From Bimastos eiseni (taxonomy: Eukaryota; Annelida; Clitellata; Crassiclitellata; Lumbricidae), in NCBI GenBank assembly GCA_959347315.1, contig OY365814.1, positions 34,763,629 to 34,827,628 of the forward strand: DNA of 64,000 nucleotides. Reading direction: 5' to 3'. A program made the translations under genes and the position numbers. Shown here in pieces: positions 48,788 through 60,817 of this stretch; within the stretch, counting starts at the first letter, position 1; the number at the start of each line of letters is the position of its first letter. A model generated the notes under the pieces. It worked only from the letters and a program-made list of their open reading frames with translations, ran no database searches and was not told the DNA's origin.

Positions 48788-49518
48788 TTGTAGGCCCTAC
48801 TTCTAAAGTCGTCTGAGTTTAACGCGGCAGCCACTTCATTATTCCTAACCAGTCTTGACAAGACTGCCAGGTAAGATGATATTACACGGCCTGATACCAT
48901 ACAACGTTGTAATGTAACAACAGTCTATAGACTACCGTGGACGACACAAAACCTAGGCGGTATATAAATTTCGGTCTTCAATAATTACCTGTTACCTATT
49001 GAATGTAAATATCATAATAGTTCATTGTTTTCAATAATTATATGAGATAGTCAACGTGGTAACTATAGATATTTGACTAGGCTATGATGTACTAGTTAAC
49101 TAGTAAGCAATTATTAATATTATGTTTATTAGCTATATATTGACCTCCTACCTATTGAATGTTTCTCTCTCTCAACATAGGTTGATCCGCTTACAGGACC
49201 TCGGTCCTTCTACGGTCTTTCATCCTATTGCAGGCCTTGCATATAAGAAATAATCGTGTCTAATCATCATATTATGTTTCAATATTTATTCGAACCAGAG
49301 GCGGGGTAACTTCCTGCCAGGAAATTTGGGGGAAAATGAGCATGTCAAAACTTTACATTATGCCATGTAAACAGATCGGACGATGACAAAGAGGACTGGA
49401 CCGTGCGCACGCCTTCATAAACCGAGGCCAATCAAATGAAGACGATTCCTCTCATAACACAGTTAAGTAATACCACTCGGAGAATCAACCTTGGGATAGG
49501 ATGGATGATGGCGACTTT
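48788..49518. other. Intergenic, no gene seen
   Basis: AT-rich, no splice-flanked coding segment recognised. Confidence 0.4.
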
Positions 49519-49858
49519 CTATCGAGTTGGCACGTGACCCAGCTTGATGGATTGGTTGATCAGAGGCAACAGCAACGCGGAGAAAGCCGAGGCCGACAGA
49601 CTGAGGAACCACACAGGAAGGCGAAGGTGGTCAAACAGATGGAAGGTCCTCAACTCTGAGATGAATTAATTCTCCACGACAGCTGTTATGCGTTTTTTAG
49701 GCGGCACGTACTGCGCGCTAAGTCGACAACGCGAGAAATGATAGTTGAAATAGACCTACCTCAGCTATCTGAACAGCTTAAATGTGAATGTTGTGTATAA
49801 AATTACCAATGTAAGTCCCTACGATGTTCCATAGGGCGTCAGCGGTCAATGTTGCCAT
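49519..49858 (-). CDS. Small 62-residue membrane protein, two exons
   Basis: Exon 49807-49858 starts with ATG (MATLTADALWNIVGTYI) and ends at G|GTAATT in phase 1. Exon 49519-49655 starts after ATCTCAG in the matching phase and ends at TAG (49519-49521). Total 189 bp. The protein has one or two hydrophobic stretches (LPVWFLSLSASAFSALLLPL) and a polar end (NQSIKLGHVPTR), fitting a small organelle or ER membrane protein. The intron is 151 bp. I do not recognise the family. Sequence looks conserved in style (no repeats, clean signals) but a start further upstream cannot be excluded. Confidence 0.45.
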
Positions 49859-50044
49859 GATATGTCATAATTGTCATTAGACTGATGATTGAGAAAAACA
49901 TAGATAAGGATGAAGTTCACGCAACCACACCCACAGTCAACATTTGAAATTCAAACCCTGCGTCCAGGTTTTCCACATCAGTATGATGCAGACACATTAT
50001 TTCCTATGACTTCATTAATAAAGACGTAAATCTTAGTAAAGTAC

Positions 50045-52143
50045 TTAAAACAAGTACTCTAAAACCGACGTGCATTTTGCTTTGTGAGTCATCATGTTAC
50101 TATAGAGAGCAAATCTCTTGTCGCATCCGCCACAGGCAAAGGGTTTCTCGCCCGTATGACTTCTCATGTGTCCATCAAGATTTTGCTTCTTTGGAAATGT
50201 CTTTCTACAGATATTACACTCAAATGGTTTCTCACCAGAGTGCATTCTCATGTGCGTAGGCATATACGAATTGTAAAGGGATTTACCACAAGCAGAGCAC
50301 ATTTCCTTCACATGCGTCTTCTTTCCCTTGTGAATGTTCATGTGACTTTTAAAAGTATCTTCAGGCGAAAATTTTTGTCACATAACGAACATTTAAACGG
50401 GTTCTCTCCAGTATGAATCATCATGTGCTGCCTCAAATTAGTAAACTTCATTTTGCAGATGACTCCCATTCTTTGCGCTACGTTGCTGTGAGATTCCATG
50501 TGCCTTAACAAATCTTTTCTGGTCTTATAAGACTTGTTACAATCATCGCAAGGAAAATGTCTCTCATCTGAATGTTTATATTGACGATGCCTGCAAAGAC
50601 CACTCTGAAAATAAAATCGCTTGCCACACTGATCACAGGTGAATGGCTTTTCCTGTGTATGGATCGTTACGTGATTTGCCAAATGACAAGCATGTCCATA
50701 ACTTTTACCACAAAACTCACAAGAGTAGCGTTTCTCGTCATGTAGCCGTTTTATATGGTTGTCTACTGTGCATTTACTCTTAAAGGCCTTACCACAATGT
50801 CCACAGGCAAAAGGATTTTCTCTGTCTTTTCTATATAGAAGGCTTCGGTTGGCAAGTAAAGTAGAACCAGGCGGCAGTTTCGAAGTAACCAGAGACTCTT
50901 TATCATTATCAGATGTAGAAGATTTACCATGGTCCTTATTGGCTTGACGAGTACAAAACGCTGAGACTCCATTTTCCGCCTCTAAATGATTGGATGAAAC
51001 CAACTTTTGTGTCAACAATGGCATATCGAGTGAACAAAACCTCAAGTGCAGTGACAAACTGTATTGGTTCCAGTAACATTTATCACAAAACTCGCTAGAA
51101 AAAAGCTGATTCACATGTCGCCGATTGATATGGCGAAATACATATTTCTTCACTTCAAATGCCATACCACAGAACCCACAACCAAAAGGCTTTTTCATGT
51201 TTTCTGTTCCAACAATGCTTCTGTCACTAACTAAAGTAGCATCAGGAGCCAATTTTGAAAATGTCAAAGGATCAACATGACTTAAAATTGAAGAGGATAT
51301 ACTAATTCCATGACGAGATGATGATGATGGAACGTCTCTGGCCTGCTTGTAATGGTTCGAAGCAAGCAACGTTTGTGTCAAGGTAGAAGATCGTGATTCA
51401 TCAGGAGATGAAACTTCGTCATCGTATTAGACACCAGATGCCACAGAAATCCTCTTTTTCTTCATTGCAGTTGACGAATAATCTTTACTTTCGTTCTTAT
51501 TGCTTTCCCACTGACAGGGAACGTTATTAGTTTTGGTTTGACCTGAATTCACTGACATTTGATTCACAGAAGTGGCACGATTATTTAGAGACAGGACATG
51601 CTCTTGAGTAGACTTCTCTCGTGTTTTATTATTTTTACTTGATTTCACTTGACTCGTAAACTGGAAACGAACATCAGCCGATGCAGATAAGTTATTTACA
51701 CATGTTTCAGTAAACAATTCCTCAGTTCGTTCCTCGCATATCTCTTTATCTTCACAACAAATCTCTTCATAAATTTCCGTATTCGATGAGGATGCAAGTG
51801 CTCATCATCAGAAACTAAGGTATCTTTCATTCTCCCAGATTGGCATTCTGCTGAATGTTTCACATCACCTCGGTCAGTGCCGACCAGTGGAACATCCAAA
51901 TGCTCTAGTAATAGCTTATTATAAGATAACTTCCTCTATAATGAGGCTTTGCATCAGACTGAAGTAATACGAGGGGTAGCTCAGATGTATCTCTAGCCTG
52001 TCAAGAAGCTTGTATTCACAAGTCTTTTTTAAGCTAAGACTAACGAGTGCGCTTGATTCATAACAACAAACCGGAGCATTTAAAAATGGTAAAAAAATTG
52101 TAAATGCATTATTTCCTGAATTATAATTTGAACATCTGGCCAT
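50045..52143 (-). pseudogene. C2H2 zinc-finger gene, intronless and disrupted
   Basis: Encodes an array of about ten or eleven C2H2 zinc fingers (for example FTCDQCGKRFYFQSGLCRHR and FECNICRKTFPKKQNLDGH, with TGEKPF-type linkers), which would bind DNA in the nucleus. Three breaks: a one-base shift near 51,795, an in-frame TAA at about 51,427-51,429, and a one-base shift inside the A5T4 run near 50,378. Downstream of each break coding continues clearly in another frame or past the stop. The upstream segment 51919-52143 starts MARCSNYNSGNN and may be the N-terminus, with a further shift near 51,930. No introns were seen, which fits a processed copy, though no poly(A) tail is visible. One finger has lost its CxxC. 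Confidence 0.75.
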
Positions 52144-53676
52144 ATTATTTACTCGAACCTCTGGAGAGGAACAAGACTGAACAATAAGGTTTATGTCATT
52201 TTAAAAGAAAGCTTTAACGCTTTTAAATTGTAAAATAAATGACTCTGGTCTGGTCAGTTATGTCACAACTGTTAAGAAGATATTGCAGATATTAATTTAA
52301 TGTCCTTATCATTTTAAGAGTCTTTCCATAATGGAAGCACGGAATGGAGATGAGAGGTGTAGCCCCAGAAAGCAAAAATCCAGTTATGGCTATAAAGGCC
52401 AAGTATAAACAAGAAAAAATAAAAGAAATATTAGCAATTTTGTGAAAGCATTTTTAACCAAAAATTCATCAATGGACTGATTTCTACACTGAATGCCATT
52501 AGCCTGCAGTTTTGTCTAATGACAACCTAAAATTAGAAGAAAAACTGTAAGACTTAACTTAAACAACAGTCATCACTAAAAATGAATCAAGATTATGAAT
52601 AATTATAGCAATAATATCCTTAAAATTCTTAATTGAAATTTCTAGAATATTTAAAACAGCCAATTTATCACGTTTGTAAATGAGTTTATTGGCTTTATGA
52701 ACAACCAAATTTGTCTCATTTTTATAATAATACTATTAGAATAAGTAGCAAATATAAAATAAATAACAGAATGCAAAAGCAAGGATAAGAATAAAACTGA
52801 GAGAGTGGTTAGCATTCAGTTAAAGACTATGAAATAGAGCAGATTCAACTGACAAAGATGCTTTTGAAGAAGACTAAGAATAGAGAATCATTAAAAATGT
52901 TGTACAGGTCAAACTGTTGCTTCTAAATTACATCCAACATTGTACGTACACTACCTTCAGTCTTTTGCAACCTCAGATCATAACTATGGTGCTCTTTATC
53001 TCTGAAATCATCCAAACAAATAAAATTCATGTAGCCTTATAGTTCCCAATACATATATTGTATACTATATATTGATCAATGAATGCATTAAACAAAATAT
53101 TTCAAATGTCAAAAAGTCCAAATGTCAGACTTTGCAAATGGCATTGTCAACATAAAGCAAGTTACTAAAGGAATGAAACAGGTTACTGAGCAGATGGAAA
53201 AATAGCAGAATCCTTTACAGAAAGACAATGAAACAAGAATTCTGCTAAATATACTGATGATGGCTTATATAATTAAATATAAATGATATATACTGAGTCT
53301 GATGGCGGACGTTGTCTTTCGCCCCCTATAACACACAAAACAGAATTGACTTTTAACTTTATTAACAACAACATTGAAAATATATTCACAACTCAAGACC
53401 CATCTTTTTAAAAGGATCATAGTACTTCTATTGTGTTGTTGAACTCATGTACAGCGACCTTTCATTCTGCCTTGGCTGTGTCATGCCGCACTTTCTGTTG
53501 ACCTCGGCTGAGCCATGGTGCCATAAAAATTGTCTTATTGAGTCACTATATTTTATCATAATTAGAATAAGTAATAATCATTTAGTGATCTTCTGTGGTT
53601 TTCTTAAAGCAGATATCGTGATGTGAAACAACACAATCGTAGCTAGCTAAAACACCAAAAGAGGTAAATTCTGGGT
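52144..53676. other. Intergenic, no gene seen
   Basis: Very AT-rich; no reading frame above background and no recognised repeat. Confidence 0.45.
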
Positions 53677-54532
53677 AATTTATCGTTTTAACGTCCCAAA
53701 TTCATCCACTTTATCGTTTTAGTGTCCAAAATTCATTGCACCTGATTATGTTGGCTTCATACACGGCTGCCTGTTGTGACATCAATATAATACTTTTCAT
53801 CAATCAAGCTTCCATTTAAACACGATTCTTTTCATCATAGCCAGCAGCCAGCTTCCATTTAAACATGATTATTTTCAACACATCCAGCTTCCATTTAAAC
53901 ATAATTATTATCATCAGTCCAGCTCCCATTCATTTAAACAGAATTCTTTTCATCACATCTAGCTTCTACTTGAGCAAGGGTCATTTCATCACATCCAGAT
54001 TCTGTTTATGTTTATGACTCTTTTCATCACAACTAGCTTCTACTTCAGCATGATTCTTTTCATCAATTCGTCTTCTGCTAAAATGATTAATTACCAAATT
54101 CTGCTTAACACATTCCGTGTACAGGAGAAATTATTTGTTAATGAATGCCTGTCATTGAACAGTCGGGTAAACAGTAATTCCTAAAATACAAATGGCTCAG
54201 TGTCCAGGTCAGTATGGTTAATTAATTGCCATCCCAAAGCAAGGTCAGAGAGCAAGAAATAACCACAACTCCAGATCAAAATTTTGTTTTTGACTCGACT
54301 TCTGCTTGCCGGGGACAAAGTTAGTGGTCACGCATGCAGGGGCTAATTTACCGCCTCCACTGGACGTTCGTGCATTGCCCATACGGGCACAGTCAATGCC
54401 AGTTCCTAGCCTGGAAGAAGTAGGGCAACGCTAATTTGGCCTCTGCCACTAGTACTACACTGTTGGCAAACAGATAATTTTAAGACGTAGACTATAATGG
54501 AAAAATTATCTGGAACGTTAAAACGATAGATT
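53677..54532. repeat. Inverted-repeat element with tandem interior
   Basis: Left end TAATTTATCGTTTTAACGTC and right end (reverse complement of 54512-54532) TAATCTATCGTTTTAACGTT match. The interior 53,790-54,075 has about five diverged copies of a ~50-bp unit built on CTTCCATTTAAACA and TTTTCATCA. A shorter direct repeat of the left end (ATCGTTTTAGTGTCC) follows at about 53,710. Confidence 0.45.
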
Positions 54533-54736
54533 ATATAGATTTATAATTTTATTAATTCCAAACTAATTATTACAGAAACAGTCCATGGATAGTCGGGTAG
54601 GCCTAACCATTTAAGGTAACGTCATGAAGTTTCGTAATTACCTAGACACCGACATCTCCTTGCAATCAGAATGAAACGATAAAGTTGTTATCTCGTGCGC
54701 ACGACTTATTAAGTCGAGGGAACGAGTTGTTATCTA

Positions 54737-55058
54737 CGGAGCCCCTAAGGGGACATGAAAGAAGAATATTTTATCTCGACAAATCGCCGTTGTTCCATTT
54801 CAAACTACTTCGTTGCCAATTGTTGCAGCGACAACATTATATATCCCCGAAATAGAAGTTTGCTTACGTCACAGAAAATCGGTCTGTTATTGGTCAAATA
54901 AGTCGTGCGCACGACTTATTAAGTCGAGGGAACGAGTTAATAAGTCGTGCGCACGAGATATTAACTTGTTCCCACGACTTAGTAATTCGTGGGAACGAGT
55001 TTGTATCTCATGCGCACGAGTTAAAAGATTCTTCATTCATGTCCCTTTAGGGGCTCTG
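54737..55058. mobile_element. MITE with TA target duplication
   Basis: 322 bp, ends inverted (CGGAGCCCCTAAGGGGACAT left; CAGAGCCCCTAAAGGGACAT right in reverse complement) and flanked by TA on both sides, as in Tc1/mariner-derived MITEs. The interior has repeated palindromes around CGTGCGCACGA with AAGTCG and GGGAACGAGTT. The same interior motif also lies just outside, at 54,690-54,730, suggesting nesting in a related copy. Confidence 0.7.
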
Positions 55059-55629
55059 TACTATGGCTGGGACCCTCCGTCACAAGAATTACAAGAACAT
55101 CATTCTCGGAATCTCAGTTTCCTTCTCTAAGCCACTCATTCCTCATTCACTTATAGATGATATTATTATATGTAGTCGCCCGTCTCCTGTGCTGTCTACG
55201 TACAGAAAATAAAACAGCAATGCTTTTCCTCATCAACCAATCAAACTGCCACGCACAAAAGGCCTGCAACCAAAGCTGGATGTAAAGTCGGATCCTGTAA
55301 TATTTAATCTTTGCGCTGATAGCCATCCAGCATCAGATCACAGAACTACTCAGTAATGAATTAAGTCCATGCATGTATAATAATATAATTTTGCCTCACT
55401 GGTCATCAATCCGCAGCTTGCGAGCCAAATGCGGCTCTCGAGGATTTTTGTGACAGCTCTGTGGCAGCTTTGTGGCAGTTTTCTATAAATGAACACAGGT
55501 TTTGGGTGTTTTCCTTTTGCTGTTGCTACACATTAATTAAGTTTTCAGAGAGAAAAGGCATTTGTAGTCATAGCTCCGGGAGAACAGGTAGGCCTAATTA
55601 AGCTGACGTAGGTCCATTTATCTCGTTCA

Positions 55630-55686
55630 GTCATTATATATATATAGCACAATAGCGATATATATATATACATATATATATATATT
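55630..55686. repeat. (TA)n microsatellite
   Basis: TA-rich tract with GCACAATAGCG interruption. Confidence 0.85.
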
Positions 55687-56091
55687 GATATTGTACTATT
55701 TTCATATATTATTGCCCGGATAATGAATGCCCGAATAGTTATTAATGTCTGGAAATATCCCAATATCGAAGGATAAGCATGAGATTCTAAATCGCGTCTT
55801 TATGTGATTAATTTATATAGTCATACATTGGAATTGTTATCCTTCGTCGTTGTACTATGTCTATTTAGTCGATTTGTCGGAATATAGCGTCGACAATGAA
55901 TTTCAATTTTGCATATTTTGAAGGCTGAAGATTGTTAAAAATGATAGAAATGCGTTTTTACGCTCAGCAAGGAACCAGAGCAAGGCTTTGGTCACGTGAC
56001 GCCTCGCGTTTGAATCGGCTTTGTTCCGTTTGCTTCGTTGAAAGAGTTGGACGGTTGTAATTCGAAAGAATTCAAATTCAGGGATTTCATA

Positions 56092-56094
56092 ATG
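56092..56094 (+). CDS. H2AZ: Tentative H2A.Z initiator exon (ATG only)
   Basis: ATG followed by GTTTGA. Chosen because the H2A.Z second exon begins exactly at Ala-2 in phase 0, so the first coding exon should end with the Met codon, and no other ATG-GT occurs between 55,800 and 57,300. Donor fit is poor; the true exon may be further upstream. Confidence 0.3.
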
Positions 56095-56849
56095 GTTTGA
56101 ATTGTTTTCGGATGTCTTTAGCCGTTTCACTATTGTTCCTAACACGGTTTCTTCTATTGCGTGGATTAAAATAGCAATAATCGTAGTCGTAAGACGTCGT
56201 GTCGGCGATGTTTAGAGGATTGAGATGAAGTGCGCTAAACAGGTCAAAGGATTAGGCGCCGAAATTAATTGTTGCACTGTGGATTTCGAGATCTCGTTTA
56301 CTTTATGGCTGCAATTTTCATCCAATTTGCTGTTATTTGAATTATGCCAGTTGATATTTTTGTTAACTTAGTTTTCAAGATACAACTTTTGAGTTTTATG
56401 CCGGTTCAATAATTTGGAAGCTGTTGTAAAAGTGTTTGAAGCATGCTAAATTGAATGTAAAGACAGTTAATGCTGCCATTTTCTGGCAACGTCTGTCCAA
56501 AATCTGCATAACGCAAGGCGACGCTAATCATCTCTACTATAAAGCGGCATTTGTAAACAGACTATTCATCTTTTGAGTAGATTACATTTAGCTTAATTAA
56601 GTAATTTTTAAAATTGAGTTTGCAACATGATCTCAAAAATCCTGTTTCTGATTAATGTTTCTTGGGCTGCCATGAAGGTTTTGCAGGAAGTATAATGTCG
56701 AAATGTAGGAATTGAGTTGTGAAATAATTGCATAAAATACTGCTAAATTACTCTTTAGTCATTCTTACTACAATTTTGAATTTTGTCCAATAAGTTGACT
56801 TTTCTTATGAGAATAAGTTTTAATTTTATGTCTGCAAATTGTGACGATC

Positions 56850-57184
56850 CCGGGTGTTGGTAAAATGCGACCCGGTAAAACGCGAACCAAAATGCAAACC
56901 ATAGACGCGAACAGATCAGGTTGAGACATTGTGAGGATGGGTTAGGGTCAGGGTGGTCATCGTGAGGGTCGATTAGGGTTAAGATGAGGGTTAGTGTAGT
57001 TGATAGATAGGATTCAGGGTCATGATTAGTATCGTTCATAGATAATTGCAGAAAACCTTTGGCCGCATGAATAAAAATATAAATGGCAACCATAGGCACG
57101 AACCGGTCACGTGGCTTTTGGCAGCCACTCGAAAACAAGTTTGCATTTTCCGGTTCGAGGTTCGCATTTAACCCACACCCGAGG
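56850..57184. mobile_element. Foldback/MITE in the H2A.Z upstream region
   Basis: Left end CCGGGTGTTGGTAAAATGCG and right end (reverse complement) CTCGGGTGTGGGTTAAATGC are related inverted repeats. Inner arms share GAACC and AAAATGCAAAC. Interior includes GGGTTAGGGTCAGGGT-type sequence. No coding capacity. Confidence 0.55.
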
Positions 57185-57320
57185 CCCCAAATGAACCTGA
57201 AGTTTTGTCACGTTTTCAACGATCACTATAAATTGGTATAAAATCAGGTTAAACTTTATTTTTAAAACAAAATTCTAATATAAGCCCAGTGCAATGTTAC
57301 AGTTTGATTATTTCATTCAG

Positions 57321-60300
57321 GCAGGAGGTAAAGCTGGAAAAGATACTGGGAAGGCTAAAGCGAAAGCAGTCTCTCGATCGGCCCGAGCTGGATTACAGGT
57401 ATGCTTACATATACAGATCTACACTTTGGACAAAACAGAGCTTTTCCATTTGTATCTACCCATCTCCAGTCTTGCAGCCTTATCAACAACATCCCTGAGT
57501 GACATTATGATTAGTTATCTGTTTCTGATATGCTCCAATGTCTAACTTTGCAATTTAAGATTGAATGTTTGAGCTAAAATGGCGCTGATGCCCATGATGT
57601 TCACAACAACGCTTGTAAAATTGTCTTCCCTACATACAAGTGATAAGAAATAAATGTATTGGGCTAATGAGGCTAACACTCTTGCAACAAGCAGCTCTGT
57701 TGGAATAAATTGTGAAAGACATTTTTTGAATTAGGTCTGCATTTTGCCTGGTGAATCGGTCACTGGAGAGTTTCCATGCCCAGTTTAATAGGCTGGCCAA
57801 TGAAAACAATGCACTATATAAAATGGAATTGGCCCTAAACTCATAGCTGTTTATACCAGCAGTCATTGGCATGTAAATTATTATTGGTCACACCCACAAA
57901 CCTGGGTTTGTCCAGAGAACTTGGGATGTTTTATAAAGTAGTGTAAATTAGAGCTGTACTGATTAATCGGTCGGGCTGATTATAGAGATATCGGCAAGAT
58001 AATCAGCGCCGATATTAAATTTTTTTATTTTATAATATTATTTTCTATAAAAGCAAAATGACGACAGCAACGTCATTGGGTCTGTGAAGGACGGCATTCC
58101 GTTCCAACAGCATGTTAGCTCGGGCTTCGTCGAGCTTGACTACTTGAGGCGCGGGAAAGTGTCAACATAGGTGTGGTGCAGAGTAAGTCGTAGTGCCTCC
58201 CCAAACGTTTCAGTTGCCTGAGACTAGATGTTCCTTGGCCTTTAATTACCCTGCGCACAGTTTGATGGCGGGCGGTGTGACTAATCTGTATTGTCTGCCT
58301 AGGATTAGTCACCAACTACATGTATACGTCTCCTACAGAGCAAGTGTTTGCTTGTATCACAACAATAGGCAGTAGCAGTAGGTCTATCTTTTGGAACCGC
58401 ACATCTTGGGAAACACAACGAAATAATTGGCTAAATAATTGGGTATCTGCAAATGAATAATAGGTATGGTCAAAAAGTGATATCGGTACAGCTCTATTTG
58501 AAACCGCATCAAGTCTCATGAAAAGTGATAACTCCTGTTTTCATCAATGCATGGACAGAAAACTCTTGTTTGGCTGACAAACCATATTGTACTGGGTACA
58601 CTGTTTTTTTACATAATTACCAAATGCAGTTTAAGTGTGACAAAAGTGGCTGATCTCAAACAACTGTTTATTGTTTCTGTTGAGTTGTATGTAATCGTTG
58701 TTTCTTGTTTAGTTCCCAGTTGGTCGTATCCATCGACATTTGAAGACTCGTACAACTAGCCACGGTCGCGTAGGAGCCACAGCTGCCGTCTACAGTGCGG
58801 CCATCCTCGAGTATCTGACGGCCGAGGTGAGAACACAACACGGCTCTTCTGGTTGTGGATAAACTAAATTTTAGTTAAATAAGCTAAGCATTTGCATGAA
58901 ATCTTGCCAAAGTTATGATGCAGATTCTTTGTGATTGCTTTGCTCCTCAGTGGAGCATAAGAATTGTCCAAGTACCATTGCTTCATCAATCGTAGTCATC
59001 TATAACAAAGTGTAAAATTAAGAATTTTCTTAAAATGGGAATTAACTAAGTAATGTTGTGCCTGTAATAAATTAATATTATAAATTTAATTTTGGTCTTT
59101 TAATGCTGTATGCATAAATCTAGAAACTATATGAATTGGTGCTAAATAACATTTATTTAATTATTTGTTGAAATGTGAATTTTGTAATTATAGTTTCAAT
59201 TTTTAAACTATTTGCTTGTGTGCTATTTGCCGAGGAGAATACTTCTGATTAGTTAAAAAAAATGGGATATTGTGCCAAGACGATTTCAGGTGCACTCAGG
59301 CCTAACACAAAGTTACTTTTTTAAGCATTTGACTTTGCAACGTAACTCTGAGCTTAAATAGATGGTTTGTCGAAAGAGAATTAGTTTTTGCATTCAATTG
59401 GTACTTCTTGGACCATTTGTGAATTGTCTGTAACTGGATCTTGTTCCTTTTGCACTACTGATCATTTTGATACTGGAACCGCTTTTGTCCAACACCGGAT
59501 GTTTATCATTGTGGGTCCATCTTCCTAGAATGTCCGTCCTCCTTCAGTAAAGGCTAAACCAATGACAAACTCTTTATTGACCTCTCACTCTTTAGAGGCA
59601 TTTTTTTCTCTGGGGTTTTCGTGTTGAGAGAGCACTTCTGAATAGTTATTCTGCAAGACACGATATATAAATCTATAAATATGATAGTGTCGCTTTGCTG
59701 TATAGACAAAAGTAATATCTCTGCAGGTCTACATCCCACCTATGGCCATAGGTGGGATGTAGACCTGCATTCATGTTGCTTTTGCCTATTATCAGAATCG
59801 TTTATGTGGAAATGTACTGTCAGTGCTTGTGTCTGTAGGTGCTGGAGTTGGCTGGAAATGCGAGCAAAGATCTGAAGGTGAAGCGTATCACTCCTCGCCA
59901 TCTCCAGCTGGCCATTCGAGGAGACGAAGAACTGGACAGTCTCATCAAGGCAACGATTGCAGGAGGAGGTCGGTTGTGCAGCTGGATAATTACATTTAGT
60001 TACCCTAATTCTCAAATATTTTGCTGGCTTAATCTTGTTATTTTAATTTTGGATTTTAAATTAATCTGTTTTGAATTTCTCATCTGAGATTTGTACTTAT
60101 GTGGAGTATGTTATGTGATCCAATTCATATTAGAGAGCATTTCTAAAGGATGCCTGCAATGAGGGTTGGGATGGACCGTATAAATGTTTACAAAAGGAAT
60201 TATGACCAGTGTGAACATCTTCATATATTTATTTTTAGTTATGTCTGTACAAACTGCTGTCAAAATACAGATTTCAGTGAGATACTACTAAGGGTGCCAT

Positions 60301-60622
60301 GTTGTTGAAGACCAGATTTTAGATGTTTCGGTTGCTCTTTGAAAGTCTGTGTGTGATTTTACAGTAATTTTACAGATCTTTACAGGTTTGTACTTGCACT
60401 TCTGATGTTTTTGCTCTTTGATTAGCACTGTACAATGTTCCATTGCAACTTTACAAAATATTGAAACCTTAATCGAGTAAATATAACCTTGCAAACGATT
60501 TAAATTTCCATTTCTCGTGTGGGAATTAACTGACGTTTATCTGTTTGTCTTTCTTTCCAGGTGTCATTCCTCACATCCACAAGTCTCTGATTGGGAAGAA
60601 GGGAAACCCCCAGGCACCTTAG
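57321..60622 (+). CDS. H2AZ: Histone H2A.Z (H2A.V) variant
   Basis: Replication-independent histone variant that replaces H2A in nucleosomes near promoters. Coding exons: 57321-57398 ([20 protein letters not shown]), 58713-58826 ([19 protein letters not shown]), 59839-59968 ([15 protein letters not shown]...[17 protein letters not shown]), 60561-60622 ([15 protein letters not shown], stop TAG). With a single ATG from an upstream exon the total is 387 bp and 128 residues, exactly the H2A.Z length. The acidic-patch DEELD and the H2A.Z-type docking segment identify the variant. Tail ends KKGNPQAP. The initiator must sit in an exon that stops right after ATG. The only ATG-GT found in the 1.5 kb upstream is at 56092-56096, with a weak donor, so that start is tentative. 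Polyadenylated, with no histone stem-loop seen. Confidence 0.93.
57949..58496. mobile_element. Non-autonomous hAT-like element in an H2A.Z intron
   Basis: 548 bp with inverted ends TAGAGCTGTACTGAT and, from the right, TAGAGCTGTACCGAT. The interior has no transposase. The flanking octamers do not match, so the target duplication is lost or the true ends differ slightly. Confidence 0.6.
59722..59769. repeat. Perfect 48-bp palindrome
   Basis: Each 24-base arm (starting TGCAGGTCTACATCCCACC) is the exact reverse complement of the other, with no spacer; centre between 59745 and 59746. It lies in the third H2A.Z intron, 69 bp before exon 59839-59968. Confidence 0.97.
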
Positions 60623-60811
60623 ATTGATCGGACGGACGATCACTGAATTCTGTTGAAGTCTAAGAAACTATGCATGGAAATTTAGATGACCAGTTTTTTA
60701 AGGACAGTATGAGTTGAGACATTTCTTGTGACTGAAGGATGCTGATTAGCAAAGGGTCGACTGATGGACTGATGTGTTTTTTCTCATCAGTAATTTCGTT
60801 TGTCTTAGAGA

Positions 60812-60817
60812 AATAAA
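60812..60817 (+). promoter_or_regulatory. H2AZ: Poly(A) signal of H2A.Z
   Basis: AATAAA 190 bases after the stop codon, followed by a T-rich stretch. First canonical hexamer downstream. Confidence 0.6.

Noticed and set aside
55410..55490. GCGAGCCAAATGCGGCTCTC, reminiscent of hAT ends
   Set aside because: Only one end is visible and no partner inverted repeat was found.
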